Assembly: GCA_029959195.1 (NCBI GenBank)
Contig: CP114126.1
Span: forward strand, 1,674,001 to 1,738,000
Direction: 5' to 3'
Source: Dictyophora rubrovolvata
Taxonomy: Eukaryota; Basidiomycota; Agaricomycetes; Phallales; Phallaceae
DNA: 64,000 nt
Positions 8,654 through 20,574 of this stretch are shown here, in pieces. The notes beneath the pieces are model-generated. The model had not been told where the DNA came from and did not search any database. It was given only the letters and a program-made list of their open reading frames with translations. The translations under genes and the position numbers were made by a program. The number at the start of each line of letters is the position of its first letter. Positions within the stretch are counted from its first letter, which is position 1.

Positions 8654-10189
8654 TTAATCAGAAAACCCAACCAACTTCCCATCCCAACTCCACCAAATTA
8701 ACTCATCCAATTCCTCAACATCAGCATCATCATTCTTATCAATATTTTCGTCGTCATAATCTACACTCGCTAATGCCGATTGGCAAACAACGCGAAGACC
8801 GACTGTCGGAACATTAGAACCAAACGCCCCCGAAGACTTCTTAGCTTTGTTGCTCTTGTTATTTTTGGTAGTTCCACCGTCTGAGGCTATGAGATGGACC
8901 ATGATCTTGTCTAACGACGGTGTCAAGTTTTGTCGAGGTACCCATGTGGGGTGAGAAAACCGCCGTGGGGCGTGAATCAGTATATGAGTTTGGGTCGGTG
9001 CTGGGGGTGCATCTCAGCAACGATCCAAGAAGAATCAACGATTGAAACCTGAGATATGTACGTACCTAACTCGTTTTCGAAACCTAAAGCTTCTCCAAAC
9101 TTTAAAAGAGCCTTCGAAAACACTCTTTCACAATCTCGAGATGAGTCGTCTTCAACAGAATAAAATTGTTGGTAATAACCAAGGGTCGCAATTTGGTCTT
9201 CTGATAAGGATGTTTCGGGAGAACTGTGCACTAATTCTTCCGAACTTTCCGATGTTCCAGAAGATGGCGTACTTGGGGGTTCTGAGCTAGGACTCGCACT
9301 TGCGGTATAAAAAGAAGCAGTTCGACGAGGTGTTGACGGGACCGAAAAAAATTGTTTACTGTTGACATCTTCTGTATCACTAGTATTATTAGCCGCTTCT
9401 TCATTATCCGATTCAGCTCGATTAGCTAAAGTCCCGTTTACGTCTTCATCTTCATCCTCGCTGCGTTCATCGCCAGAGTCTGAAGATGCTTTAGATAATT
9501 GTCTAATCATAAACTCCCGTTCTCCAAATTTCTCTACGTGGAAGTTGTTCAATTCGAGTAAGACACGCGCTTTAGGCAGTGTCAGCGAAGAACCTATCAC
9601 CAGAAAAAGGTGTATTTTGGCCGATCTATAATTCGGCAAACGGGACTGAGTTTCTCCTTCTGATGAGGCTGAATCCCTTATGGAAACAGCCAATGCCGAA
9701 TTATGGGCGTAAGCTGTAGAAAGAGCCACAAAAGTCGTTTCAAGGTGGGAACGTAAATCGTCATAGGCATCCAGAAACTAAAAAAAGATTAAGGTTTAGA
9801 CGGGACTTTTTGGGATGGCAAAACGATAAACAATACTTCTTTTCTTTTCTTGGCAAGTTTACCGCCTTGTGGCTGGGTTTAAAGACTATAAATGTTGAGA
9901 TTTCCAAGTAGAGAATCGCACACTGACCGGAAGATCTCCAGAATATCTTTGAGCTGACATCCGCTCCAAAGAGCTAACAGGGCTTCAAGAACGAAACAAG
10001 TCAGATCTTGAGCTACAAAGCGAAATATAAAACCTACAAAGGGACCTGGCCTTTCATATACAGTAAGTGTCCCAGCAGAATACCCGTAAGACGGGCGGCC
10101 ATGTGATGGCTAACTTCATCTGCATTCAACGTAACAGTTGGAACGCCAGATGCGGTTTCTTCATCGATTTCTGTCTCAAAAGTTGCCAT
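8654..10189 (-). CDS. p31comet-like MAD2-binding protein (MAD2L1BP homologue)
   Basis: p31comet binds closed MAD2 and, with the AAA ATPase TRIP13/Pch2, disassembles mitotic checkpoint complexes. Start ATG at 10189 (MATFETEIDEE). Splicing that keeps the frame joins LLGHLLYMKGQVP to FPVSSLERMSAQRYSGDLP, then PQGGKLAKKRKE, then FLDAYDDLRSHLETTF. The order matches the human protein: HIMYQRQQLPLPYEQL near the N-terminus, a basic stretch, an ESVLSHLEDFF-like helix, then a VLILLGG-like strand, here HLFLVIGSSLTLPKARVLLE. A long acidic Ser-rich insert (about residues 150-270) is fungus-specific. An intron at 9065-9013 restores the frame into THILIHAPRRFSHPTW. The C-terminus ENxLxELIWWSWDGKLVGF parallels the human DYIWFQAPVTFKGF. 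Total about 430 aa, five exons. The call rests on order and pattern, not on high identity. Confidence 0.7.
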
Positions 10190-11245
10190 ACGGTGCAAAA
10201 GAGAACGACAGCCGAAAACGTGGCGAAGGTGCAAGAATGAGGTGAGAAGGTCGTGTGCTAAACTGTGAGGTGGCTTATGTCACCGCTTTTTTTTGGATTC
10301 ACCAACGCGTCTTTCCACGTGATCGCGTGATCCAAGACGCGACTCGTACGTCAACAGCTTCGGACACATTAGGACCGGAAGTTTTTGTGGACTGAAGAAT
10401 CAGCCGGAGTTATTGGCAGTGTGGCCGGATAGTAAACCATACGACTCCGGTTTCTTGGTGGCCCACGTAATCGTTTCGCGAAAGTTGAACCCATTTGGTA
10501 TTAGCCCAGAAAAAAATAGCAACAATCCGAGCCCAGACCTCCCTTTTACTTCGTAAAAGACTTTGAGACAGTTGTTGTCTATATCAGCTCGTGCATCAAA
10601 GATGAGACGTCGAAATTGGGCACTGTTTAGGTTCTTTCGTAAGCTTCCACATCTTCTTTTTACTTTATCTACGAAATTGAGAGCCTGTTTCCAATGAAAA
10701 ACTTAGATTAGGTTTTAAAATATTTCATAAGTCATTTGAGTCTGCTTCGCAGCAGCTCCACCATATTCACTCACGGCGAGCTACACTGGTCAAGTGAGTG
10801 GTGAAATTGATACCAAAAATACTTTACTCGGCAGCTTTCTCTCCTTCCTTCAAGCTATAGCTCTTCCAAAAGCGATGCTAAAGATTACTATCATAGCCGC
10901 ATGATATATGACGTATCACTTTCTCGTACACAGCGGACATCCGCAGGAGTTCCTTCAAGTTCCTTCGAACCCGGCTCTCATCGGCCCTCTGAGAAGGAAA
11001 TTAATGGGTCACATCGAATTCAATAATTCACGTATATCATCTCAAAAACTAACTTCATGAATCATCGATTACCGGGCCGAAGTTTCAATTACAACTAGGC
11101 TTCGGTCTTTCATCTCATTGTGTACCAATTTCAAACAGAAATCTGTTCTCGGCTTCCGACTTTCCAAAGGCAGGCTCAGAAAAATGTCTGCAGTTATGTA
11201 TATAAGTCACACTTTGCTCTTGTCTTTTTCATCGTCCTACAAACA
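10190..11245. other. Intergenic region between two divergent genes
   Basis: About 1 kb with divergent promoters on each side. No frame of interest. Near 10955-10975 there is a short duplicated TTCCTTCAAGTTCCTTCGAA stretch. No gene seen. Confidence 0.4.
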
Positions 11246-11696
11246 ATGCGTTCTCTCCTTTGTACAACATTGAGTTTAATAGTCGTCTCTGCTCTCTCTG
11301 TTCCTCTTGAGCCAAGGCAGACGGTAGCAAATTGTGACCTTGAAGGTAAGACAAATTCTAAATTCAGAACAAAAACTGAATTAAACTACGATAATTTTTT
11401 TAGCATGCACTATTGATATTTTGTCGTCCCCTGGAGCTGCTGCAACATGCGCTGAAGGAGGTCAATCCATTTCCTTTCGTATGTAAATTTCAACGTAACT
11501 AAATCACCTACTCTAGACCCCACTGCCTCTGCAAGCTGTCTCATAACTACCGTAAGCGTATTGACTCTAGTTGCTCTTCAGTTATCTTGAAAACCGTGCA
11601 ATTTTCATTTAGTTCACGGACTGCACGGGTTGTGATCCAACTGGTCTAGTAACATACCTGACGGGACTTATCCCTGCGGGAGCAACAGCAGCATGA
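11246..11696 (+). CDS. Cys-rich small secreted protein, divergent member of the 26.6-29.4 kb family
   Basis: Four exons: 11246-11345, 11404-11478, 11517-11551, 11613-11696. The protein is about 97 aa. The signal peptide is MRSLLCTTLSLIVVSALSVP; the mature part starts after LEPR-Q. Mature cysteines follow the pattern C-x3-AC ... TC ... SC ... DC-x2-C, six in all. The first exon is exactly 100 nt (33 codons plus one base) and ends just after the first mature cysteine, as in all three genes at 26660-29441, so the genes are homologous although sequence identity is low. The pattern recalls small fungal secreted proteins of the calcium-binding-protein (CBP1) type; that link is only a suggestion. 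Role unknown; a surface or effector protein is possible. Confidence 0.8.
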
Positions 11697-12509
11697 GATT
11701 TATTCCTCCTTACAACTTTAGGGAACAAATAGAGATAAAATTGTCATACCGTTAGCAAAAAGGACTTCAGAAACACGGACATTCGAAATCCCGTCTTATA
11801 ATTAATTCCTGTAACATGATGTAAATAGGAATCGTTTCACCATTATCTCGAGCTATTCTATGGAGTTCCACCCCGAAAAATATATACATAAATTTTCTTT
11901 CCGTCTAGAATATCATGTCCCCCGTCCTCCCGAGGCTATATATATGTGTGGCTGATACCGACACGGCAAAGCCAACGGACACCCATGCCCTCCTTTTCTC
12001 TCGGATATTTCAATCCCGAGTATATGTATGCATGCATACCACTAATGACGACGCGCTCCTGCAATCAAACCTTATCCACTGCTACGTCTCTAACTCTCGC
12101 TACGTGGCACATCTTCTCTCGATTAATTTAACTTGGCACCGGTCATCGTCCATCCGTCCCTAAACAGCCCTAAACATACGTATTCAGGCCTAAGTACATG
12201 TGTGACTGTTTTTTTACCAAGCCACTCTAACTATTATTTAGTAACTAGTCTACCACGTTGCCCGAGCCGGAGTCCAAAAGTCCAAAAACGCCGATAGCGT
12301 AAAATGAAGTCACTGCCAGACATTAATAAAAACAACGCCCTCGTTATTCAAATTTGTATCGTATGTATAGGTATATATTCAAACCACTTGACGGGGCGCC
12401 ATTCTTATTTTGGGTATATATATATTAACGTACTACGACATCTAAGAACCCACGCACCAGTGCAGTCAACAGCTGAGACCACCCCGACCACTGCACACGC
12501 CAGTCCGAC
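11697..12509. other. Intergenic stretch, no gene seen
   Basis: AT-rich with short TATATA tracts (11938, 12370, 12416). Overlapping frames at 11915-12163 lack a convincing start context or motif. The promoter of the gene at 12510 is likely near 12415-12500. Confidence 0.35.
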
Positions 12510-13240
12510 ATGCGCACGCCGGCGGTCTTTTTCTTTGTGTTATGTCTAGTTTCAGCTTTCAATCTGGGATGCGCATTCTACATTCGAAAACACCCCACCA
12601 ATCGCCATTATCGTGATGAGCCCGAATACGCCGCCGACGACGCCCACCATGCCGGCCATGGTCAATCCGGAGCTTCAGGCGTAACAACGTGTACTTCATA
12701 TCTATCTGTAAATCTTGTATTCATATAGATTCATTGGGCGCAAAAAAATACAGATTCAGGTCCAAATCGAGTTCACGTCTCACCGCAGGCTCAAGCTCCA
12801 CGGGAGGTGCATGTGAGGTCAAGATCTATCAAAGATGAAGGTAAGTACACGTCTTAATACGTACATTGAAATACCATCTTCCAAGGAAATCAGAAGCACG
12901 CCAAGATGGGATTACCCAAGATACAAATGCGGAATCTCCGTTGACGTCGACACAGGATCCTGCAGCTGCTATTAACGTTAATGAGCACCCTACTAGGTCT
13001 CACCACACCTTAGGTTCATCCCATTCAGGCTTCAAATACTTCCGGAATGCAATCCACGCTTGGTTATTCGGGTCTACTTCTTTCCAAGAGCGGGTTGATA
13101 ATAATCCTCATTTAACGTTGCCATCGTCCGCATCTCCAGAATCAACACTGATATCGTCTCGCGAGTCACCTGGACCTTATCGTATCGGGTTTCAGAGAAA
13201 CCGATCAAGACCGTCCTTTAGGAAACGTCGACACCCCTGA
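12510..13240 (+). CDS. Secreted or signal-anchored protein of unknown function, 189 aa
   Basis: Not recognised. Three exons, 12510-12680, 12789-12840 and 12894-13240, keep one frame of 190 codons including the stop. The N-terminus MRTPAVFFFVLCLVSAFNLG is a signal peptide or membrane anchor. The following segment is His/Asp-rich (HYRDEPEY, DDAHHAGHG). The C-terminal half has FRNAIHAWLFGS, a possible amphipathic helix, and ends in a strongly basic tail RNRSRPSFRKRRHP. It has no mature Cys. The last exon alone could be read from an ATG at 12866, but splicing from the signal-peptide exon gives a better gene. Splice choices for the second intron are inferred from frame only. Confidence 0.55.
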
Positions 13241-15853
13241 TTTCAGATTCAGGGAGAAAGGAAAAAGGCCGATTATACTTGACAATTATGTATCGACAAA
13301 TAGAGTATAGACCCATGTGATTGGCGGTACTAGTACCGTTTAGTCATAGCATTCTGGATTTGTTTTCGAAGAGATATTCAATAAACTGACTAGAAGACTA
13401 AGAGAACAAAGCGTTATAAGAGTTTGGAACAAGATTTACATATATATCGGAGTATAACCTTAGTGAAGTCTGTCATACTCCAGCCCAGCGGACGCCAGCT
13501 TAGTACTTATTTGTACCGAGTCATAAATTGAATCAGAAAGCGGTGCTGAGAAATCTACAGTGACGTCGCCGTCTTTTCAGCCTGTGCAAAAATATATACT
13601 AATAATCAATCTTCCTAATAGCACCAATAATGCTAAAAGCCCCCATACATATTTGTATGTACAAATCGACCGTTCGCTAATATTGACTCGTATATTATAT
13701 ACCTGACCGGGCGGCCCAAAAATGGTGCCCGATTTGTTCTGATTTCCGGCGGGCAACTAGTGCAGCTCCGCGACGTCGCGGCAATTGACATTTCGGCTAA
13801 GTTCAAGAAAATAAGTATGTATGTATGTATTGACCATGATGGGCAAATGCCGTGCTGACGACTTGAATACGCGCTTTTGAAATACATCATAAGCTCATGC
13901 ACACTCGTGAAAAATAGTTGGCTGAAACATGATGCATAATGTATGTAATGTATGCATTGCTGTACCAACTATCCCTGGCTTATTAGAACATTCAAGGCGG
14001 GCAGAAATGAAGCACAAGAACGACTAGCTTTAATTCGATCAAGCACACAGCTTTACTACTTCCTCCGCCATGGCAAGAGAAATCGCTAAAGTTAAAAGCA
14101 ACCGTCTCGACGTTCCGATGAAGCCATCGATATCGGTTATCACGAGTGCTGAAATCTAAGGAAAATGTAACATACATATATACATACGTACATATACTTT
14201 TGCATGCCTATAAATAACTTTCAAGTAAAAATATCCCGAGAGAAGGAGCAACGAGATTTGATCCGGGATGATGTTGGTACTTAAACTGTTTTGAGCCTGA
14301 ACCTGGAGTCGCCAGGTACGCAGCTTGAAACGGAGATCGAGTACACATAGCTACAGGATCGAGTCGGTCACCTGCATCGCTTAAACCCTTGGCCACTGGC
14401 AATCATAATCAGATAAAGAAAGAACCTCAGACTTCTTCCTTAATTAACGGATAACCTGAATTTCAAAGCCTTAGGTGAGGGTATGTACGTATGTACATAA
14501 GAACGGGGGCATGGATCACATACTTAGGATTTATTCACCTTATGGAGACGTTCGTTCGTTCAGGATATACTTTCTCATTGACAAAACAGATCCGAGATTA
14601 AGATCCGGAGCAAATACGGAATGGCGTGGTGTAACTTTTCCATCGATCGCTCAAAGGTAAACACATAATGACTGTGTGCACGGAGGCCAATTTTTCTCTC
14701 GTCCGGAAAGATCAGGGCTGAATTATTTTTATTAGATCAAATCTTAGATGCACATACCATGTGTCATAGATATACGCAAATGAGAGTCATGATGATGTTT
14801 ATGCATAAGGTGGCTGCGTGATGCATTCAAATTTGTAATGTACTGCCCATTAATATGTTTTTAGATGCCAAATTTCTGACTGACCGAAGTTTCAAGTAGC
14901 CTTAAATCTTGGCTGCCTACGTAGGCTGACCGCCGTGGTTGATTTTAAACAGCCCCCGCTCTTCTAAATTTCCAATCTCATACGACGGTTGGTCCGCCGG
15001 AGTTTGCGAGAAATGTACAACATGACTCACTTCAGTAGTCAGATCCCTTTTTTTTTAAGCCAGACGGTAACTCAGGCGGTAACTACAATCTGGTTAGGAA
15101 GCAAATGTTAGTATCATGACGACGTTGACTCAACAAAGGAAAAAAACACGTGCTGCGCAAAGTCAAATGTAAAGCCGATTGAGAGAGAGAAAGGGGGAGG
15201 GAAAAAAAAAAAAAATTAAGTAATTATTCAGCCACCATGGACTGCCAGGCTCCAGCCAGACCAGCCTGTCTATGTACACAAAGTCTGCCGCCGTGGCCGT
15301 GGCAAATAAAAAAAAAAAACAGGCGCTTTTTTTATTTAGCAAAGATGGCCGGCGCCGGCTCGGTTCGCACCTCCGAATATCAATCTTACGTAAACAAAGC
15401 AAAAAGGAATCAAAATCAAATTCTTTCAGCGAGAAAAAAAAAAATGCGACAGTAATAATCCATTCGTCCGGTCCATCCTTGGTGCGTATTATTTCTTTGT
15501 TCAAAATATGAACCAGTCGATCAATCAACCAATCAATTAATGCTTCCTTTTAGATCCTTTCTTTTGGGGAGTACGCCACAGTCGCCGTAACCATTACATC
15601 TACACATACTAATCTTTAAAACCCAAACCAATCATCCAATCACCCGTAACGGATAAATTTTTTCTGACATAAAGTCCCGCGTTCTTTGAAGTATAAAAAG
15701 CTTGACCTTTCCTCATCTTTCAAGAAGAAAACTCTTCTCGACCTTTTCCACGACCGATCCCCAGGCTCACGCTCCTATTTCCCATATTTAATCCAACAAC
15801 GATCCAAACTCGCTCTCATCTCTCTTCTTTTCCGAATTTCGCAAATCGTAGCA
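13241..15853. other. Long gene-free stretch with simple repeats
   Basis: About 2.6 kb without a supported gene. Tetranucleotide tracts of the ATGT/ACAT type occur at 13815-13832, 14170-14195 and 14478-14500; the last two are complementary to each other. A-rich runs lie at 15200-15215, 15309-15320 and 15431-15443. Frames at 13633-13968, 14208-14402 and 15163-15528 lack starts in good context, introns or motifs. A long pyrimidine-rich leader (15700-15850) precedes the DUF6593 gene. Confidence 0.45.
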
Positions 15854-16625
15854 ATGACGACCGTGTACGGCATTCCCCTGTTTTTCGAGGACAAGACTGG
15901 CAAAATAAGCGGAACAGACTTTACCGACATCTACGACCGTTCGCCATTCTTACGACTCACCCAAGTGTCTCAATCTGACCGCTTTTTGCGGTTAATTCAC
16001 GAGCTTGGATCGACGTCGTCGCGAGGCGGATATTCAGAACCTGCGGTGACGATGGAATTTGGTCCGGATTATTCTTTGGGCAATATCTACTTTGGGAGGT
16101 CGAGTAGTCGGTCGATGCCTATGGACCGGTATTTGAGGAGATTGTCTTCGTCGGGAAGGTGAATTCGTTTCTTGAGTGAATTCAAGGCGCAAAAGTTAAC
16201 AATTTTCTTTGACCTTGTCTTTGTCTTTGTGTTTTAGTTCTCTAGTGCGGGTATTTCGAGCTTCGGATGGTGCTGATTATGTTTGGGGTTACAGAGTGAA
16301 CAGAGATCATGAATGGACAGTACGTTGTTCTTGGCATTGGCTGAATGAATTCTTCGCTAAACATTCCGCAAGTGCACGAATATGGAGACTATGAAATTAA
16401 TCTCTCATTACGATTTGAAACCAGAAGGGGAACCCCCATACCGAAGTTCTGGAAATGTATTGACTGTATACGAAGAATATCAACACTTGTCTATTGGTAT
16501 GCTTACAGCTTCTTGCTCGCTCGGCTAGTCAAACCAAAGCATTCTTTCTGACACACGTCATTCCTTTTACAGAATTACTAGCGTCCCTAACTATAATGCG
16601 ACATATCGCCGAAAATCGTCTTTAA
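15854..16625 (+). CDS. DUF6593 domain protein (copy 1)
   Basis: Four exons: 15854-16158, 16238-16319, 16373-16496, 16573-16625, about 187 aa. The start MTTVYGIPLFFED was chosen because it aligns with the paralogue at 50773; the frame is open further upstream to 15686. Core DUF6593 features are FRASDGADYVWGYR, HEWTCTN, SHYDLKPEGEPPYRSSGNVL, and the C-terminal helix ELLASLTIMRHI. DUF6593 proteins are abundant in Agaricomycetes and of unknown function; the fold resembles small beta-rich lipid- or ligand-binding domains, but that is inference. It has no signal peptide. Intron positions are the same as in the second copy, about 35 kb away. Confidence 0.85.
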
Positions 16626-17699
16626 TCTACATTCAACATCTATTCTCCTTTTCCAGTTACTTATTTGTCTGCTATTACTCAGCTAATATTTTTTTTCTCA
16701 TTCTCTCACTTCCACACGCCTATTACTTTCTGTTTTTTGTTCTATCCTATCCTATCGGTAGCACTAACTCATATAATATCGCTTGCTCTCGTCGACTTCG
16801 CAGATTATTAACAATGGGATAATAATTATATTTTTAAACATTACCCACACCACATGACTGACGATCACTTCATGAGGGAAACTCAGACTCCACGGCGAAC
16901 GAAAGAATCTCTTAAAACTGATGTGATGGTACCTTCATACATACATACATATACAAAACGATTTTGACAGATCGTTGATTAGGAACTTTGGTTTTTTGAT
17001 ATGAGCGGCCTTGTCACCTGCTGACACAGCAAGGCATGCAACAAGCACCTTTTACCCTTAACAAATAAACATCGAATCGGAGTAATCTGAAACGAGTATA
17101 GTTGACAGTTGACCTCACTGGGCTTGTCAGGTGTGCAGACCTGAAGGCTGAAGCGCTGAAGCTTGATGAATGATGCACGTCATACACTGATCTTCGGTGG
17201 TTACCACTGCCAGAGCGTCCACGCTTCACACAGCCTTACTTACGGCTTCTCGCAATGCCAAATTGACCTGAGAAGCCACTGGCACCTCCATCGAGATTTC
17301 TCACCCCCGTGCATTGGTCAAATTGGGCCGTACGTTCGGCGATGGGGATCAGGAGCACACAGTTAGTCAACACGCCCTCAATAATTTCCCAAGGCTCTTT
17401 GGAGTAAGGCTCAAACTTCAAATTCAAGTATCTAAACCTCCCCTATAACATTATGGTCTGTGAATATTGAGTACGTCGCTCCTCACACTTTTCGGGTATT
17501 GCCGAAAAAAAATAGGAGTGGAGTCGTCGTCACTACACGTTACGTAGGCATGGCCACCTGGGAGCAGGACACATCTCTCTCTCCTTCTCTCACACTCCCT
17601 CTCTCTTTCTTCTAGTCACATACCATCTAATCCCGCTGTGTTGAGCACACGTACGGATTAGCACCCAGAACTACGTATATACACAGTTCTCATACGTCA
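16626..17699. other. Intergenic stretch, no gene seen
   Basis: Contains a CATA microsatellite (16937-16952), a CT-rich tract (17572-17615) and no supported frame. The region 17600-17699 is the likely promoter of the next gene. Confidence 0.4.
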
Positions 17700-18538
17700 A
17701 TGGCTGTGTCAATTTATAAAACAAGATACTACCTTTATTGGGTATTTGTGTGTACCTTTCCATCCCATTGGACTTCAAAACAGCTCGTGCTAAACTTTTC
17801 CTTTCCTTTTTTCTCAGCTTTTTTGGTCCATCTTGTTGATGGCTCTTTCGGCCGCACGTTTGTCATATACCGAACACATACCGCGTGGAGATACTTTGAA
17901 CGGAGGTCATGACTTTTCTGGTGAGTCCGGATCCATTAACATTGTTCTCGCTGATCCAGTAATGGACATACTAGATCCGAGCGTGATCGCTCTACTCTTT
18001 TCATCCATATTGTCTATCGTCTTTGCCTCGTTTATGTGAGATATCTCATGTAACATCGTCGATTTAACTCTTCTAATTCCCGGATAGGATTTTCACTCTA
18101 TACATTCAATGGACACACCCCTTCCTCACACTGGTTCTCTTCGAAGTAGTCTCTTTAGCAGTTCTTTGGCTCCTATGGCTCGGGAGTACTGCAGCAGCCA
18201 CGGTCAGTACTATGCCATCTCACCCTTATCTTTTCCCCTCAACCAACCTTCAAAAACAGAACGTCTGGCCCGATCTCTCATTCTGCTCAGAATTCCGAGC
18301 ATGCACAAACCTCCAAGCAATGATCGCATTCGGCTGGCTAGGCTGGATAACTCTAAGTTTCCTCGTTCTAATCACCTTCGTCAGTGCCTTCCGCGCCAGC
18401 GCGAGCAGAGAACACGTTCATGGTGTTTGGTCTGATAGACCGCTTTTTCCCATGGCTGGTAAAAGTTTTGCCCCGCCGCCGCCCAGTTCGGGGACTCGTT
18501 CGTGGTCCACTCGAGGTCCTATCATGAATCAGGTATAA
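17700..18538 (+). CDS. Four-pass membrane protein, MARVEL-like
   Basis: Three exons: 17700-17741, 17818-18035, 18088-18538. Exon 1 gives MAVSIYKTRYYLYW. Hydrophobic segments: LFWSILLMALSAA; VIALLFSSILSIVFASFMIF; LTLVLFEVVSLAVLWLLWLG; AMIAFGWLGWITLSFLVLIT. The extracellular loop between segments 3 and 4 holds paired cysteines (LSFCSEFRACTN) before the last helix, as in Agaricomycete MARVEL-domain proteins. A possible 39-nt GT-AG segment at 17932-17970 is in frame and is more likely kept as coding because it is shorter than other introns here. The C-tail is cytoplasmic, Pro/Ser-rich. The family sits in the plasma membrane or eisosome-like domains; the role here is unknown. Confidence 0.65.
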
Positions 18539-18919
18539 ATGGGATTTAATACTTTTTGGACGATAATAAGGAGAACAGTAATGTAAATTTCTGCCATGTA
18601 ACCCAACATGTACCAGTTTAGCTAAATTTTACACGGCCGATTGTTATATCACCAATTGTGTTATTGTTCATTCCGCATCATCAGAGCTAGTGTCGGAATT
18701 GAAGCTGAATTTCGAAAACACCCCAAGAGACAAAATACGTGCATTAATTACTCTTCAACACGATCCAATAAGCTATTCGCAAGCACATTGGGCAGAGATC
18801 TGTTAAGGAAGCGATGATCCGCAGACTCCAATATTAACCTCGGGACTGGAATTCCTTCAACCCAATACAAAAAATATAAAATTATGTATATGAAAGCGAA
18901 TCGCCAAGAATTATTAATT

Positions 18920-19906
18920 CTAATGATGCTGGCACGCCAACTGATTTTCAGCAACAATACCCAATACAACACCAACCATGGCTAAAATAATAAGAGGTGT
19001 CAATCCACAAATATTGACGTTCACAATCGTCAAAGAAGGTGCCCAGTAAATGAACATGGGCCAAACAGGTCTGTGCGTTTGCCGTCTGTCGTTGATTTGG
19101 ATACAGCCAACTACGAAACTGACGACACAGACTATTGCCCAAAAGATCGACGCGACAAGTTTGGTTTTCCAGGCTGCTAAGCGGGCCGTCGGTTGTTTTA
19201 ATGTGACCAGACTTGTTAGAATCCCCAGTATGAAAGACGATACAGATGCCACTGTCGAGAAGAGCAGAAAGACGCGTATATCCGGTATGGCGCCCTTGTC
19301 GAAAATCGTGCGCAGTGCATCAGGGATTTCACGAGGATTTCTAAGTAAACCGACTAATCCAAATACAAAGCCAATCAAAGAAATGATAAGCTTTGATATA
19401 CTGATTTCCTCTTCCGCGAGCACTGGTTTTTTGAAAATCTTCCGCACGAGTTGAACACTACTGCTTAGCGCCTCCTCGGAATTCGTAATCCAAACGAAGC
19501 TACGAATAGGATACCCTTCCAATAGTAGACCGAAACTTCCAAATCCGGTTTCTTCGTGATTTATAGAATTTGTTTCGCCCTCGGTGGACCACGCCGCGGA
19601 CGAGTAGGTCGTACAACACGCGGGCACGATACCCTCAGGTGTACCGTTTAACTGGCCCGGTCCGATAGATCGATGGTCTACGACTCCGACGATGGTGGAG
19701 TACTCCAATTTGCCACCATCGGCTCGCGAGTATGTTAGAGTCCCTTTTAGGTAGAAGAAGGCCAGCAAAGTGAGGAGTGTCGGCCATGCGATGGTTGATG
19801 CTACGGAGAGCCAGAATGATCCACATTGTTCGAATTGTTGAGTGGACAATCCTGAAACGGGTCCTAGTGTCGGTGTCGGTGTCGGCGGGGTTGTTAATGT
19901 TGGCAT
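18920..19906 (-). CDS. Multi-pass membrane protein of unknown function, 328 aa
   Basis: Single exon, ATG at 19906. The N-terminus is Thr/Pro-rich (PTLTTPPTPTPTLGP). Membrane segments: IAWPTLLTLLAFFYLKG; KLIISLIGFVFGLVGLL; FLLFSTVASVSSFILGILT; LVASIFWAIVCVVSFVVGC; and LIILAMVGVVLGIVAE, with one weaker segment between the last two. A long polar domain of about 110 residues lies between segments 1 and 2 and contains a CC pair. It does not match a family I recognise. It is convergent with the MARVEL-like gene, with 380 bases between stops. The frame is long and clean, so it is very likely a real gene. Confidence 0.65.
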   Translation of the reverse strand: MPTLTTPPTPTPTLGPVSGLSTQQFEQCGSFWLSVASTIAWPTLLTLLAFFYLKGTLTYSRADGGKLEYSTIVGVVDHRSIGPGQLNGTPEGIVPACCTTYSSAAWSTEGETNSINHEETGFGSFGLLLEGYPIRSFVWITNSEEALSSSVQLVRKIFKKPVLAEEEISISKLIISLIGFVFGLVGLLRNPREIPDALRTIFDKGAIPDIRVFLLFSTVASVSSFILGILTSLVTLKQPTARLAAWKTKLVASIFWAIVCVVSFVVGCIQINDRRQTHRPVWPMFIYWAPSLTIVNVNICGLTPLIILAMVGVVLGIVAENQLACQHH

Positions 19907-20574
19907 TGAAGACGAAAGGAGTATTCAGCAAAGTGGGTATGTGGGATAGAAAGGCGGTAGATGGTAAAGAGTGGAAAATCTATGGTAATTTCACCAATAA
20001 AGGAAAACTAAACCCTGAAGTGCCTAACGCGTACGACTAGTATATACTGTTAGTCTAGACGTCAGAATAGCCACAGACCAGAGGGTCTTTTAAAGACATA
20101 ATGCACTAATCATGCAGCGTTCTTACTCGTGCACAATATCGAGATGCGATGTTGAAGTAAGGCACAATTCTTGAGTCAGTTGGATGCTATTGGTCAATAC
20201 ATGCCAGATTCGGCTTGCACCGGATTTGCTGGTGGTGCCATGCCAAGCCGCTGTCAAACTTGACATGAGTATGAGGAATATGCATCGGATCGGCTGCTGA
20301 TGAGGTCCTGGTTGAATAGTTTGTGCAATTGCGCAAGCTTTTCGCATAGGATGGCTGAGTAAATCCGTTGAAAAAAAACTCCGGTGAAGGGCCGTGAGAA
20401 AAACAGGGACGCTCAAATTTGGCAGAGAATGTACTCAACAACTCGATCATCAGAAAATATGAAATAAATTGTTATGCCTTTAAAAAGCTTGTAAATCTTC
20501 CCTTCTGAATTCAGCTTGGCGGTTAAGAGAAGTGAAGGCGCCGCTTCTGCCAGTGGTGCCGTGGGTTCTCAAGA

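Noticed and set aside
15686-15853. N-terminal extension of the DUF6593 copy 1 (MKYKKLDLSSSF)
   Set aside because: The paralogue begins at the later Met, and this part is a pyrimidine-rich leader with no conservation.
17932-17970. 39-nt GT-AG segment in the MARVEL-like gene as an intron
   Set aside because: It is shorter than every other intron here and is in frame either way, so it is probably coding.
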